From NCBI GenBank assembly GCA_037349105.1, contig JAYJMM010000094.1, positions 1-64,000 of the forward strand: a stretch of DNA of 64,000 bases, in the 5' to 3' direction. This stretch comes from Limnomonas spitsbergensis. Lineage: Eukaryota > Chlorophyta > Chlorophyceae > Chlamydomonadales. The position numbers were made by a program, and so were the translations under genes. A model generated the notes under the pieces. That model was not told where the DNA came from and searched no databases. It saw only the letters and a program-made list of their open reading frames with translations. This document shows, piece after piece, positions 42,201 to 52,289 of the stretch; within the stretch, counting starts at the first letter, position 1, and the number at the start of each line of letters is the position of its first letter.

Positions 42201-44822
42201 ATCTGGAGGGGTGCAGTCCGCAGCCTAACTGAGCTATGTTTACATTTATTGATCGACCGGTATGTTTGTATACTAATTTCAAAAAAATGCCGTATTGAAG
42301 GTACTTAATACGGCCTTGTTATACCGTGTGCATTCCAAATGGGTCCACGAATAATTTTGCGTGAAGTCGAATACGGATGACAGGACCTGGACCGTATTTC
42401 TACACACCGGTAGTTTTAGGGTTTATGGCTTAGGGTTTATGGCTTCATTTAAGGGTGCATGGCTTTATTTTACCTTATGCACTTCAACCTCTGTATTGTG
42501 AGGGTTTTGGAGCTCTCTTAGTAAGGGTGTCTTGACCATATTAGCCTAGTGCATTGCCCCGGATTTCATTTGCCCTCCACATGTTGGGTTGACTTTTTTA
42601 CGTTGACCATATTAAGGGTTCAAGGTTAAGGGTCTACCTTGACCACATTTGACTCTGTGAGATTGTAGGAGCTCTCTCTATCCAGTGTTAAAGGTCCAGG
42701 GTGTAGGTTTTTGAATTCGTATAAGCGCATATCAGGTCCGCACACTGCAATCATTTATTAAATTTGAGCAAAGTCTACCCGATTGTATGGGATTAAGGGT
42801 TTGCTGTCTTACCTTGACCATATTTGCCTCTGTGAGGTTATAGGAGCTCTCTCCATCTAGGTCGGCCTGCGCCACCTCATTAAACAGGTCCATGAGGGTC
42901 CGGTGATCCGCCTCACGCATCTGCAAGATGACGGTTGATGGTGAAAGGGCTTCGGGTTAAGATAGGTAAGGGTTCAGGCAAGAGACTACCACATAAGACA
43001 GGTCCATGAGGGTCCGGAGATACGCCTCTCGCATCAATCACAAGAGTGCGATAGAGACAGAGAACTGATTGAAAGGAGGGGGAGGCGAGGGTTTATGTGC
43101 AACAGAGCTGGAAACCTAGCAAGTGCCATGATAATGCCTGTCAGAGATGGTAGCTAGGGTGCCATGTCTCTGCTCACTCCCGTCCTCAAGCATCAGCGAC
43201 AATGCTCACGATACAAGGGAGGGCTGTATTGAGAATTGCGCCTCGCTACACCATGTGTCGGCCTGCGCCACCTCATTCAACAGGTCCATGAGGGTCCGGT
43301 GACCAGCATCACGCATCTGAAGGATCAGGGTCAATGGTTTAGGGTTAAGGCTTAAGACCAGACAATAGCGCATTGAACAGGCCCTAACCCCTACCATCTT
43401 GTCCAGATTCAGCGTGCGGATCTTCTTCCAATTGAGCTTCTTGCTGAACGGGAGGTACTCGAAGGGCTGCAGCCGCTTCATGCGCTCCCACTCTTTAAGG
43501 GAAGGATGGGGGAGGAGGGCGTAGAAAAGTGATTAAGACCAGCTGCTTTGCAGGGGGGGGGGGGGACTCAGATGGTTGGAGGAGTAGCTACATGCGATCT
43601 AAACGGAAGGTACTCAAAGAGCTGTAGCCGCTTCATGCGCCTCCACTCTAAAAGGGGAGAATGGGGGAGGTGGGAAGTGAGCAAGGTCAGCTGCTTCGCA
43701 GAGGGGGGAGGGAGGGACTCGGAGGGAGGCAATCAAAGGGCTGCAGACGCTTTATTCGATCCCTCTCCAAGAGGGGGGGCAGGGACGTGAAAATAGGATC
43801 GAACATGAAACATAAGGCTGTTCGCTTCATGCGCTGCATATACCAGCGGAGGGATGGGGATGAAAACATCCCCGCCTTGCTCTTGTGAGTCCGATATGAA
43901 TCGTTAGGCAAGCTGCTTTATGAGCAGCAGCTATCGACGTTCCCTTCTGGGCAGGGGGTGTAAGTAAGGGTCGCATGAATCACTTCCGACTCTGGGAGGA
44001 GGAGGTGAATCGAAACAACCATGAACCTGCTCCTCCACTGTGTGAGGGCAGGTTTTTCCTAGGCGGACCCCGTACACACCGAAGGTGTGTGAGGCCAAAA
44101 ATAGAGGGATCGTTCCCCGACGGGGAGCCATCCCGTCTTACGCACTCTGAAGGCCTACCAGCCGCCATCAGCAACAGCCTAGCGATGGAACTGCCCACCT
44201 TCCTACAGACTATCCTCCCAGCCCAGCCGCCGACGATAGCAACAGGAGGAGAGGCCCACCTGCCACTGAGCCAGATGTCTGTCAACAAGAGGAGGTGCCC
44301 AACTGCCACCATCAGCAGCAGCTATGGAACTCTAGCGTCCTAAGCAATTAAACGCTAGGCCCGCCCGGTACAATCAGCGCACAAGGGTTCATGAATGCTC
44401 ACTCTAGAAAGGGGACGGGCGAATGAGAGCAAGGGAGGCGGGAGGAACAGAGTCAAGCTCCATCGCCATCATCTGCCTGTACGCCCTTTTCCACCATCAC
44501 CACATCCTCCCTCATAACCAGTCCTATTCAACCCTCAACCCTCTCACCCCCCCCTCCTTAAACCCTGATCCGCCCATTAAAGGCAGGTGCTCCACCGCCA
44601 TCATTTGCCTGTACGCCCTTCTCCACCATCACCACATCTTCCCTCAACCCACCACCTTGCTTAACCCTCAACCCTCTCACTCCACCCTCATTAAACCCCC
44701 ATCTCGCTCACTGAAGGCAGGTGCTCCACCGCCGCCATCTGCCTGTACGCCCTTCTCCACCATCACCACATCCTCTTTGACCAGCAAGGCCTGAGCCCTC
44801 CGCTGAAGCTCATACGCACGGT
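26602..44822 (-). CDS. DZIP1/Iguana-like gene, six exons recognised, N terminus not found
   Basis: Six minus-strand exons (44,712-44,822; 43,395-43,492; 42,813-42,920; 40,626-40,727; 27,670-27,786; 26,602-27,261) fit in phase and end at a TGA. Exons 2 to 4 give LQPFEYLPFSKKLNWKKIRT, LNLDKM, MREADHRTLMDLFNEVAQAD and LVRVCQMMMQFVQYKSEQQY. This order (aromatic-rich FEYLPF, W-KKIR, LDxD-like, LxxLxxxLxxVxxA, LVxxxQMxxxF) resembles the Dzip-like N-terminal domain of ciliary basal-body proteins DZIP1 and DZIP1L. A C2H2 finger, usual in that family, was not seen. The last exon is Gln/Pro-rich. Exons 4 and 5 are 12.8 kb apart across a giant repeat, so exons 5 and 6 could belong to a separate gene although the phases fit. 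Confidence 0.55.
27265..27668. repeat. Decayed copies of the exon 27,670-27,786 donor end
   Basis: cagcctcagcccatgcactg (near 27,459) and cctcagcccacaagctgaaa (near 27,543) copy the DADMDAMFQQ end of the neighbouring exon. A weaker relative lies at 26,495-26,550, inside the 3' flank. Confidence 0.6.
27670..27786 (-). CDS. DZIP1-like gene (or separate gene), exon before last
   Basis: 117 bp, 39 codons, phase 0/0 (AHVNLMPTLDLDGITKGLHN and onward, ending DADMDAMFQQ). Acceptor TTCCTAG, donor GTGGGC. Three copies of its acceptor half follow up to 28,190. Confidence 0.65.
27787..28190. repeat. Three copies of an exon's acceptor half, about 125-bp unit
   Basis: gtccagggtaggcatcaggt plus the cctaggaagg acceptor recurs at about 27,902, 28,031 and 28,155 (the last diverged), separated by gtgggtgggtgggaggt filler. 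Confidence 0.85.
28276..40515. repeat. 12.2-kb tandem array of a 26-bp unit
   Basis: About 470 head-to-tail copies with the core ctccccctgcctggccac and variable acgcctccct / acacctccct / acggctccct / acgtctccct / acgggtccct ends. It starts after a C-run and ends near 40,515. As 26 bp is not a multiple of three and stops are absent from the unit, long frames are open on both strands; they are not genes. It lies in an intron of the DZIP1-like gene. Confidence 0.98.
40626..40727 (-). CDS. DZIP1-like gene, fourth recognised exon
   Basis: 102 bp, 34 codons, phase 0/0 (LVRVCQMMMQFVQYKSEQQY and onward, ending EEDQSELQ). Acceptor CGTGCAG, donor GTGAGG. The intron that follows holds the 26-bp array. 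Confidence 0.7.
41095..42125. repeat. 38-bp tandem array containing TTTAGGG
   Basis: About 26 copies with the cores gggcttgctgcatcaggccc and caagggtttagggttaa, in an intron of the DZIP1-like gene. Confidence 0.95.
42130..42800. other. Intron with AT-rich insert and copies of an exon donor end
   Basis: 42,230-42,420 is AT-rich with several tacggt/accgta motifs, perhaps a small mobile element. Copies of the 42,813 exon's 3' end (accttgaccatattt, gagctctct) recur at about 42,500-42,555 and 42,630-42,685. Confidence 0.55.
42813..42920 (-). CDS. DZIP1-like gene, third recognised exon
   Basis: 108 bp, 36 codons, phase 0/0 (MREADHRTLMDLFNEVAQAD and onward, ending NMVK). Acceptor CTTGCAG, donor GTAAGAC. 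Partial copies lie on both sides. Confidence 0.7.
42990..43325. repeat. Two partial copies of exon 42,813-42,920
   Basis: caggtccatgagggtccgg recurs at about 43,000 and 43,280. The second copy keeps about 22 codons (NEVAQAD end) and an ATCTGAAG acceptor remnant. Confidence 0.75.
43395..43492 (-). CDS. DZIP1-like gene, second recognised exon
   Basis: 98 bp (WERMKRLQPFEYLPFSKKLN and onward, ending LNLDKM). Donor GTAGGG. The acceptor here is CTTAAAG, while a decayed copy at 43,600-43,655 has the better CCTTTTAG. Confidence 0.65.
43500..43870. repeat. Three decayed copies of exon 43,395-43,492 acceptor half
   Basis: The CAGCCGCTTCATGCG-type stretch recurs at about 43,625, 43,740 and 43,825 with growing divergence. 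Confidence 0.7.
43880..44440. other. Unassigned intron sequence
   Basis: Open frames of about 110-120 codons exist on both strands (43,975-44,343), but neither shows a recognisable domain or splice support. I see nothing certain here. Confidence 0.4.
44440..44711. repeat. Two copies of an exon's donor half, about 140-bp unit
   Basis: gcctgtacgcccttctccac plus catcaccacatc occurs at about 44,477 and 44,609, copying the end of exon 44,712-44,822. The copies lost the GTGAGC donor. Confidence 0.8.
44712..44822 (-). CDS. DZIP1-like gene, first recognised exon
   Basis: 111 bp (RAYELQRRAQALLVKEDVVM and onward). Acceptor CTTGCAG, donor GTGAGC in phase 1. The next exon starts AG, giving a Lys codon. 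It starts mid-codon, so at least one exon lies upstream. Confidence 0.6.
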
Positions 44823-44829
44823 CTGCAAG

Positions 44830-45165
44830 GCTGAATGGCAGGGTTAGGGTTTAAGGTTTAGGACAAACCCAAGCCTGAATGACAGGGTTTAGGGTGGAGG
44901 ATAAACCCAAGCCTGAATGACAGGGTTTAGGGTGGAGGATAAACCCAAGCCTGAATGACAGGGTTAAGGTTGGAGGATAAACCCAAGCCTGAATGACAGG
45001 GTTTAGGGTGGAGGATAAACCCAAGCCTGAATGACAGGGTTTAGGGTGGAGGATAAACCCAAGCCTGAATGACAGGGTTTAGGGTGGAGGATAAACCCAA
45101 GCCTGAATGACAGGGTTTAGGGTGGAGGATAAACCCAAGCCTGAATGACAGGGTTAAGGTTTGAG
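44830..45165. repeat. 38-bp tandem array
   Basis: About eight copies with the core ggataaacccaagcctgaat and a gggtttagggtgg stretch. Same period as the array at 41,095-42,125. Confidence 0.95.
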
Positions 45166-45269
45166 TTTTTTGGGGGGTCTTAGGGTTTTGGGTTTAGGGT
45201 AAACCAAAGGCTTAATGGCAGGGTATGGGGCATGCTTAGTAAATAAGAGACCTATACTAAGCTCTGGAA

Positions 45270-45640
45270 AGCTCCTTTGTGAGAAACTGCACTGCAAGGC
45301 TGAACGAGAGGGTACGCGGCATATTGTTACAACATGAGGTCCATCCTAAGCTCGGAAGGGTTTGGGGTTTAGTATTTAGGGCTAAGCATGAGGTCCATCC
45401 TAAGCTCGGAAAAGCTGCTTTGCAAGAGACTGCCTTGCAAGGTGAACGGCAAGTTGACTTGACATTAAGTCCATGCTTAGCAATATCATGTTCCAGCCGA
45501 TTTCATTTGGCAAACGGCATGTTTTGAGTTTACGTTTAGTCCAGGCTTCACTATCTCATGTTCTAGCCGAACAAATTCCCTTCCTCATCGAACCAAAAGT
45601 ATGGACAAGCGTACAGCGGCACCCTTCTTCTGCAACTGTC
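45270..45640. repeat. Diverged duplication containing aagctcgga
   Basis: Two copies of gaggtccatcctaagctcgg (45,338 and 45,390) and two of ttcatttggcaaacggcatg-like flanks. No gene seen. Confidence 0.5.
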
Positions 45641-45644
45641 GACA

Positions 45645-46940
45645 ACCCTTGCACATTGCACCCATGCAGGGGGGGGGGTGAGGGTTGCCGCTTTTGACAT
45701 CCCTGCCTCATTGTACCCATGTAGGGGGTAGAGTTAAGAGTAACCGCTTTTGACATCCCTGCCTCATTGCACCCATGCAGGGGTTGGGGTTAAGGGTTGC
45801 CGCTTTTGACATCCCTTCCTCATTGCACCGATGAAGGGGGTGGGGTTATGGGTTGCCGCTTTTGGCAACCCCTCCTCATTGCACCCATGCAGGGGGTAGG
45901 GTTTAGGGCTGCCGCTTTTGACATCCCTTCCTCATTGCACCGATGAAGGGGGGGGGGTTAAGGGTTGCCGCTTTTGACATCCCTTCCTCATTGCACCGAT
46001 GAAGGGGGTGGAGTTAAGGGTTGCCGCTTTTGACATCCCTTCCTCATGGCACCCATGCAGGGGGTGGAGTTATGGGTTGCCGCTTTTGACATCCCTGCCT
46101 CATTGCATCCATGCAGGGGGTAGGGTTTAGGGCTGCCGCTTTTGACATCCCTTCCTCATTGCACCGATGAAGGGGGGGGGGTTAAGGGTTGCCGCTTTTG
46201 ACATCCCTTCCTCATTGCACCGATGAAGGGGGTGGAGTTAAGGGTTGCCGCTTTTGACATCCCTTCCTCATTGCACCGATGAAGGGGGTGGAGTTAAGGG
46301 TTGCCGCTTTTGACATCCCTTCCTCATTGCACCGATGCAGGGGGTGGAGTTAAGGGTTGCCGCTTTTGACATCCCTTCCTCATTGCACCGATGAAGGGGG
46401 TGGAGTTATGGGTTGCCGCTTTTGACATCCCTTCCTCATTGCGCCCATGCAGGGGGTGGAGTTATGGGTTGCCGCTTTTGACATCCCTTCCTCATTGCAC
46501 CGATGAAGGGGGTGGGGTTATGGGTTGCCGCTTTTGACATCCCCTCCTCATTGCACCCATGCAGAGGGTAGGGCTAAGGGTTGCCGCTTTTGACATCCCT
46601 GCCTCATTGCATCCATGCAGGGGGTAGGGTTGAGGGTTGCCGCTTTTGACATCCCTTCCTCATTGCACCCATGCAGGGGGGGGGGTGAGGGTTGCCGCTT
46701 TTGACATCCCTTCCTCATTGCATCCATGCAGGGGGTAGGGTTGAGGGCTGCCGCTTTTGACATCCCTGCCTCATTGCACCCATGCAGGGGGTAGGGTTGA
46801 GGGTTGCCGCTTTTGACATCCCTTCCTCATTGCACCCATGCAGGGGGTAGGGTTGAGGGTTGCCGCTTTTGACATCCCTGCCTCATTGCACCCATGCAGG
46901 GGGTGGAGTTAAGGAGTGTCGCTTTTGACATTCCTGCCTC
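45645..46940. repeat. 56-61-bp tandem array
   Basis: About 22 copies with the core gccgcttttgacatcccttc and tcattgcaccgatgaaggg. Read on the minus strand each unit has a short ATG frame, but no splice-supported exon. Confidence 0.95.
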
Positions 46941-47375
46941 AGTGCACCTGCTCTGTACCAAGGCTTTTCGGGTTCGTACAAGGGCAGGGGATGGGATGAT
47001 GGGTACGTATTATTTTAATAACGGATTCCCTCCCCTCACAAGCAGGGTGCATGTGTATATGGGTGCGGTGCTTCAGCAGTGCAGGGGGGCAGGAAGGCAA
47101 GGTGCGGATGCAGAGGAGGGGCACAAGGTGGTAAGAATGTGGGATGGGGGGGCAGGAGAGGTTACAGTGATTGTGTGTTTGTGGGTGTTTGTGTGTGTGC
47201 TGGGGAATGGTGCAAGACTGTTCAAGGTGGCCCAATACGGCACAGATTTAACCGGATTGTACTACCATGTTAGCAGGATGCAGCACGATACGGCATATGT
47301 TAAGCCAGATCGGACTATAATGGTGATTGGGACCGTGCTGTTCAGGTTTGTTGGCTTGTGCCTTGGAAACTGTAC
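46941..47375. other. Unassigned stretch
   Basis: A 168-codon plus-strand frame ends at 47,400, but it starts in the tandem array, overlaps a minus-strand exon and shows no domain. I see no supported gene. Confidence 0.4.
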
Positions 47376-47490
47376 TGAGAAGTACATTCTAGCATTTTGA
47401 TGACTGCCCTCCAACAAACCCATGTACGTCTCTGCTAGGTTATTCAACCGCAATTCAGCCACGTCAATGCCAGGCGATGAAATCAGGGGT
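47376..47490 (-). CDS. Unrecognised gene exon
   Basis: 115 bp. Acceptor TTCAACAG; the first base completes Arg with the preceding exon. Reads PLISSPGIDVAELRLNNLAE and ends NARMYFS before GTACAG. Confidence 0.55.
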
Positions 47491-48500
47491 CTGTTGAAAC
47501 TTGGTGCTGGCTGCACATGCCACCGGCTATGTTCTGGTCAAAGTTTGGTCCCCCATTGGCGGATCGGCCCAGCCGTGGCTGCCTAGCGGTGTGCCAAAGG
47601 TGGTATGGTGCAGATATATGTACACTGTGGCATGGCCCAGATATTGACCATGCGGCAGGCCCCCAACATGGATCATGGGACAGGCCCATGAGGGAGGAGG
47701 GCAGGTCCATGTGGCCGGGAAATGACATGACATGTTTGGCATGACATGGCATGGCATGGCATGGCAGATGAAGGCCAGGTGGTGCGAGCCGGATAAGCAG
47801 AGGAAGAATTTTAGAGTCGCTCGCCCTTCACTCTCCGCTTTTGGACGCGCAATGCCCATGTTTTCGTCGAGTTCAGTTTGGTTGCTACACCGGCACCGCA
47901 TCCACCCAACCTCGTCCAGACTGCCTCACCTATCAAGCTCCTTAGTGATTTCTACGCTCATTTCAGCCACGCCGCGAACGAGCTCCGGCCGGCTCATGAT
48001 GCGCCTTGTCACCACCAACAGCTGGAAGCTGGCAGTTGAAATTTGAAGGAGTTCCGATGTGGGCAGAGGCTGACAGAGAAATTTGATTTCACCTATTGGA
48101 GGAGACTGGGTCGAGCTGAGTTCAACGTGGTCTGACAAACAAGTGACTGCAGACTGGTACTGCCGTACGGCCTCCTCCTGTCTTAATCACCTTATCTGAC
48201 ACTAATGAACATGTTGAAACCACGAATGCACCCACGATTCATAAATATCCAACTGTCATCACCAGGCTGAGGGGAAGCGGTTGCGCTAGTGACATGTCGT
48301 GGTTTAAGGGTTCAGGGGGATTACGTTCTGGCACCTCCCTCTTGAGGGACATCCACCCCTCGTCATAAAAGTTATCGATCGAGAGGCACACGGGAGCCAT
48401 GTCGTTCCTGAGGGATGTGGTGACGGGCAGCGACACGTGCACCCCGTCGGATGGCGCAGGGCCCTCAAACGCCGTAGGGTCACTGGTGAATACGCTACTG
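47376..48500 (-). CDS. Unrecognised gene, three exons
   Basis: Exons about 48,335-48,497, 47,930-48,177 and 47,376-47,490 join in phase. Readings include GVHVSLPVTTSLRNDMAPVC, LSIDNFYDEGWMSLKRE, EEAVRQYQSAVTCLSDHVEL, LLVVTRRIMSRPELVRGVAE, and SPGIDVAELRLNNLAETYMG. The composition is that of a folded cytosolic protein, partly helical, without a signal peptide or membrane segment. I do not recognise the family. The last exon ends TTCTCA|GTACAG in phase 0, so the gene probably continues downstream. It might be the 5' part of the DZIP1-like gene, but no linking exon was found in the arrays between them. Confidence 0.55.
47930..48177 (-). CDS. Unrecognised gene exon
   Basis: 248 bp, 82 codons plus two bases. 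Acceptor AAGACAG, donor GTGAGG. Begins EEAVRQYQSAVTCLSDHVEL and ends SVEITKELD. Confidence 0.6.
48335..48497 (-). CDS. Unrecognised gene exon, 5' border uncertain
   Basis: Ends GAG|GTGCCA in phase 0. Contains FTSDPTAFEGPAPSDGVHVS and NFYDEGWMSLKRE. Acceptors CTGCCCAG and GATGAG both keep the frame open. Confidence 0.5.
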
Positions 48501-48509
48501 GGCAGCTCA

Positions 48510-48985
48510 TCAAAGACGCAGGAGCAGCTACGAGAGGTGCGTTGTCGCGTCAGCATGAACACACACAACTACCGCTGCGGTGCATCATGCATGGAAAGCT
48601 CTCGAGCCGAAAACATGGGGCACAAGGGAAACGGAAAACGCCTCGAGGCCACCAGACATATTGCATGCTTGGTGACCACCTCCTTTATTTAACACTATTC
48701 ATGGCCACTGGAAATAGTGTAGACGCCCTCCTGAAGCTCGCATGAGCTTTGTCCCTAGCCGCTCCACGCACCCCATGCTGCCCACACTGCTTACACCTTC
48801 TTGACTGCTTCTGGCATGTCCTTGATGACGGGTTGGGCGGCCGGCCTCACACCTTGTAAAGTCCCAGCAAACGAAAAGATTACTAACATGCCTTCCTACC
48901 CACTTCATCTTCATGAACGCTGCTTCTTTCTACATGATGCTCCATGCCCCATGCGACTGACACCTTCCTCCTGGCCACCTCAGTG
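48510..48985. other. Unassigned stretch before the 122-bp array
   Basis: No supported exon. 48,720-48,985 looks like a diverged edge of the array, with gctcgcatgagc-like pieces. Confidence 0.4.
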
Positions 48986-48989
48986 GTAT

Positions 48990-51935
48990 GTACCACGCCG
49001 TCCTCTTGTCCGCCACCGCCTCGCATGAGCTGCTTCCCTCACCACACCACATGCCTCATCCAGCCCGCCATTTCCACCCTTCTCTCCCTCACAGCCTCTT
49101 GCACCTCATGTCTAGCTAGCACGCTGTCTTCCTTTCCGCCGCCACCTCCATGCATGAGCTGCCTCCCTCACCGCACCACATGCCTCATTCAGCCCGCCAT
49201 TTCCACCCTTCTCTCCCTGACTTTTTCACCTCAATGCTAGCTAGCACGTCGTCGTCTTGTCCGCTGCCACCTCGCATGAGCTGCTTCCCTCACCGCACCA
49301 CATGCCTCATCCAGCCCGCCATTTCCACCCTTCTCTCCCTGCCTTTTTCACCTCAATGCTAGCTAGCACGTCGTCGTCTTGTCCGCTGCCACCTCGCATG
49401 AGCTGCTTCCCTCACCGCACCATATACCTCATTCAGCCCACCATTTCCACCCTTCTCTTCCTGCCTCTTTCACCTCATTGCTAGCTAGCACGCCGTCCTC
49501 TTGTCCGCTGCCACCTCGCATGAGCTGCTTCCCTCATCGCACCACATGCCTCATTCAGCCCGCCATTCCACCCTTCTCTGCCTGCCTCTTTCACCTCATT
49601 GCTAGCTAGCACGTCGTCCTCTTGTCCGCTGCCACCTCGCATGAGCTGCTTCCCTCATCGCACCACATGCCTCATTCAGCCCGCCATTTCCACCCTTCAC
49701 TCCCTGCCTCTTTCACCTCATTGCTAGCTAGCACGCCGTCTTCCTTTCCGCCGCCAACACCTCGCATGAGCTGCTTCCCTCACCGCACCACATGCCTCAT
49801 TCAGCCCGCCATTTCCACCCTTCACTCCCTGCCTCTTTCACCTCATTGCTAGCTAGCACGCCTTCCCTTTGTCCACCGCCACCTCGCATGAGCTGCTTCC
49901 CTCATCGCACCACATGCCTCATTCAGCCCGCCATTTCCATTCTTCACTCCCTGCCTCTTGCACCTCATTGCTAGCTAGCACGCCGTCTTCCTTTCCGCCG
50001 CCACCACCTCTCATGAGCTGCTTCCCTCACCGCACCACATGCCTCATCCAGCCCGCCAGTCCACCCTTCTCTTCCTGCCTTTTTCACCTCATTGCTAGCT
50101 AGCACGCCGTCCTCTTGTCCGCTGCCACCTCGCATGCGCTGCTTTCCTCACCGCACCACATGCCTCATTCAGCCTGCCATTTCCACCCTTCTCTCCCTGC
50201 CTCTTTCACCTCATTGCTAGCTAGCACGCCGTCGTCTTTTCCGCTGCCACCTCTCATGAGTTGCTTCCCTCACCGCACCACATGCCTCATTCAGCCCGCC
50301 ATTTCCACCCTTCTCTGCCTGCCTCTTTCACCTCATTGCTAGCTAGCACGCCTTCCCTTTGTCCGCTGCCACCTCTCATGAGCTGCTTTCCTCACCGCAC
50401 CACATGCCTCATTCAGCCCACCATTTCCACCCTTCACTCCCTGCCTCTTTCACCTCATTGCTAGCTAGCACGCCTTCCCTTTGTCCGCCGATGCCTCGCA
50501 TGCGCTGCTTTCCTCATCGCACCACATGCCTCATTCAGACCGCCATTTCCACCCTTCTCTGCCTGCCTCTTTCACCTCATTGCTAGCTAGCACGCCGTCG
50601 TCTTTTCCGCTGCCACCTCTCATGAGCTGCTTCCCTCATCGCACCACATGCCTGATTCAGCCCGCCATTTCCACCCTTCTCTGCCTGCCTCTTGCACCTC
50701 ATTGCTAGCTAGCACGCCTTCCCTTTGTCCGCCGCCGCCTCGCATGAGCTGCTTCCCTCACCGCACCATATACCTCATTCAGCCCGCCATTTCCACCCTT
50801 CTCTGCCTGCCTCTTGCACCTCATTGCTAGCTAGCACGCCTTCCCTTTGTCCGCTGCCACCTCGCATGAGCTGCTTCCCTCACCGCACCACATGCCTCAT
50901 TCAGCCCGCCATTTCCACCCTTCTCTCCCTGCATTTTGCACGTCATTGCTAGCTAGCACGTCGTCCTCTTGTCCTCTGCCACCTCGCATGAGTTGCTTCC
51001 CTCATCGCACCACATGCCTCATTCAGCCCGCCATTTCCACCCTTCTCTCCCTGCCTCTTTCACCTCATTTCTAGCTAGCACGCCTTCCCTTTGTCCGCCG
51101 CCACCTCGCATGAGCTGCTTCCCTCATCGCACCACATGCCTCATTCAGCCCACCATTTCCACCCTTCTCTGCCTGCCTCTTTCACCTCATTGCTAGCTAG
51201 CACGCGTTCCCTTTGTCCGCCGCCACCTCGCATGAGCTGCTTCCCTCACCGCACCACATGCCTCATTCAGCCCGCCATTTTCACCCTTCACTCCCTGCCT
51301 CTTTCACCTCATTGCTAGCTAGCACGCCTTCCCTTTGTCCACCGCTGCCTCGCATGCGCTGCTTCCCTCACCGCACCACATGCCTCATTCAGCCCGCCAT
51401 TTCCACCCTTCTCTGCCTGCCTCTTTCACCTCATTGCTAGCTAGCACGCCGTCCCTTTGTCCGCCGCCACCTCGCATGAGCTGCTTCCCTCACCGCACCA
51501 CATGCCTCATTCAGCCCGCCATTTTCACCCTTCACTCCCTGCCTCTTTCACCTCATTGCTAGCTAGCACGCCTTCCCTTTGTCCACCGCTGCCTCGCATG
51601 CGCTGCTTCCCTCATCGCACCACATGCCTCATTCAGCCCGCCATTTCCACCCTTCTCTCCGTGCTTCTTTCACCTCATTGCTAGCTAGCACGTCGTCCTC
51701 TTGTCCGCTTCCACCTCGCATGAGTTGCTTCCCTCACCGCACCACATGCTTCATTCAGCCCGCCATTTCCACCCTTCTCTCCCTGCATTTTGCACCTCAT
51801 TGCTAGCTAGCACGTCCTCCTCTTGTCCGCCGCCACCTCGCATGAGCTGCTTCCCTCACCGCACCACATGCCTCATCCAGCTCACCCTTTTTACCCCTCC
51901 CTGACAGTCTCTTTCAGTTCATTGCTAGGTAGCAC
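48990..51935. repeat. 122-bp tandem array, about 24 copies
   Basis: Cores: accacatgcctcattcagcc, cgccatttccacccttctct and cattgctagctagcacg. Units are well conserved, with edges decaying at both ends. The repeated short plus-strand frames are by-products. Confidence 0.97.
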
Positions 51936-52034
51936 ACAAAATGTCTTGTCCGCTGCCTCCTACGTACCTTGCTGCATAACATGCCCCGGTGGCCTGAGTA
52001 ACAGGCTTGCTGCACCAAGCCCTGCTGGCTGTAG

Positions 52035-52165
52035 GCCGGGCTGAAGCTGACGTGTAGCTGACGTGCAGCTGAATTATAGCTGAAGTGTAGCTGAAGTGCA
52101 GCTGAAGTGCAGCTGAATTGTAGCTTCAGTGTAGCTGAATTGTAGCTGAAGTTTAGCTTATGGTC
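52035..52165. repeat. 12-bp tandem repeat
   Basis: agctgaagtgtagctgaagt-type units, about ten copies, with AATTGTAGC variants. Confidence 0.85.
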
Positions 52166-52289
52166 GCTTCAGACAACACTGCGATATTGCCAGGTCAGCA
52201 CTTCCCTGACCAAGCCTCCTCCAAAACTCCGTGCAGCGAGTCGTGTCCCCGCCGCAACTTACTTGTAACTTCGAAGCCCTTCGGCCGTC

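Noticed and set aside
43975..44343. Frames of 110-123 codons on both strands
   Set aside because: They overlap each other and lie in an intron, with no domain or splice support.
46894..47400. 168-codon plus-strand frame as a gene
   Set aside because: It begins in a tandem repeat, overlaps a phase-supported minus-strand exon end, and has no recognisable domain.
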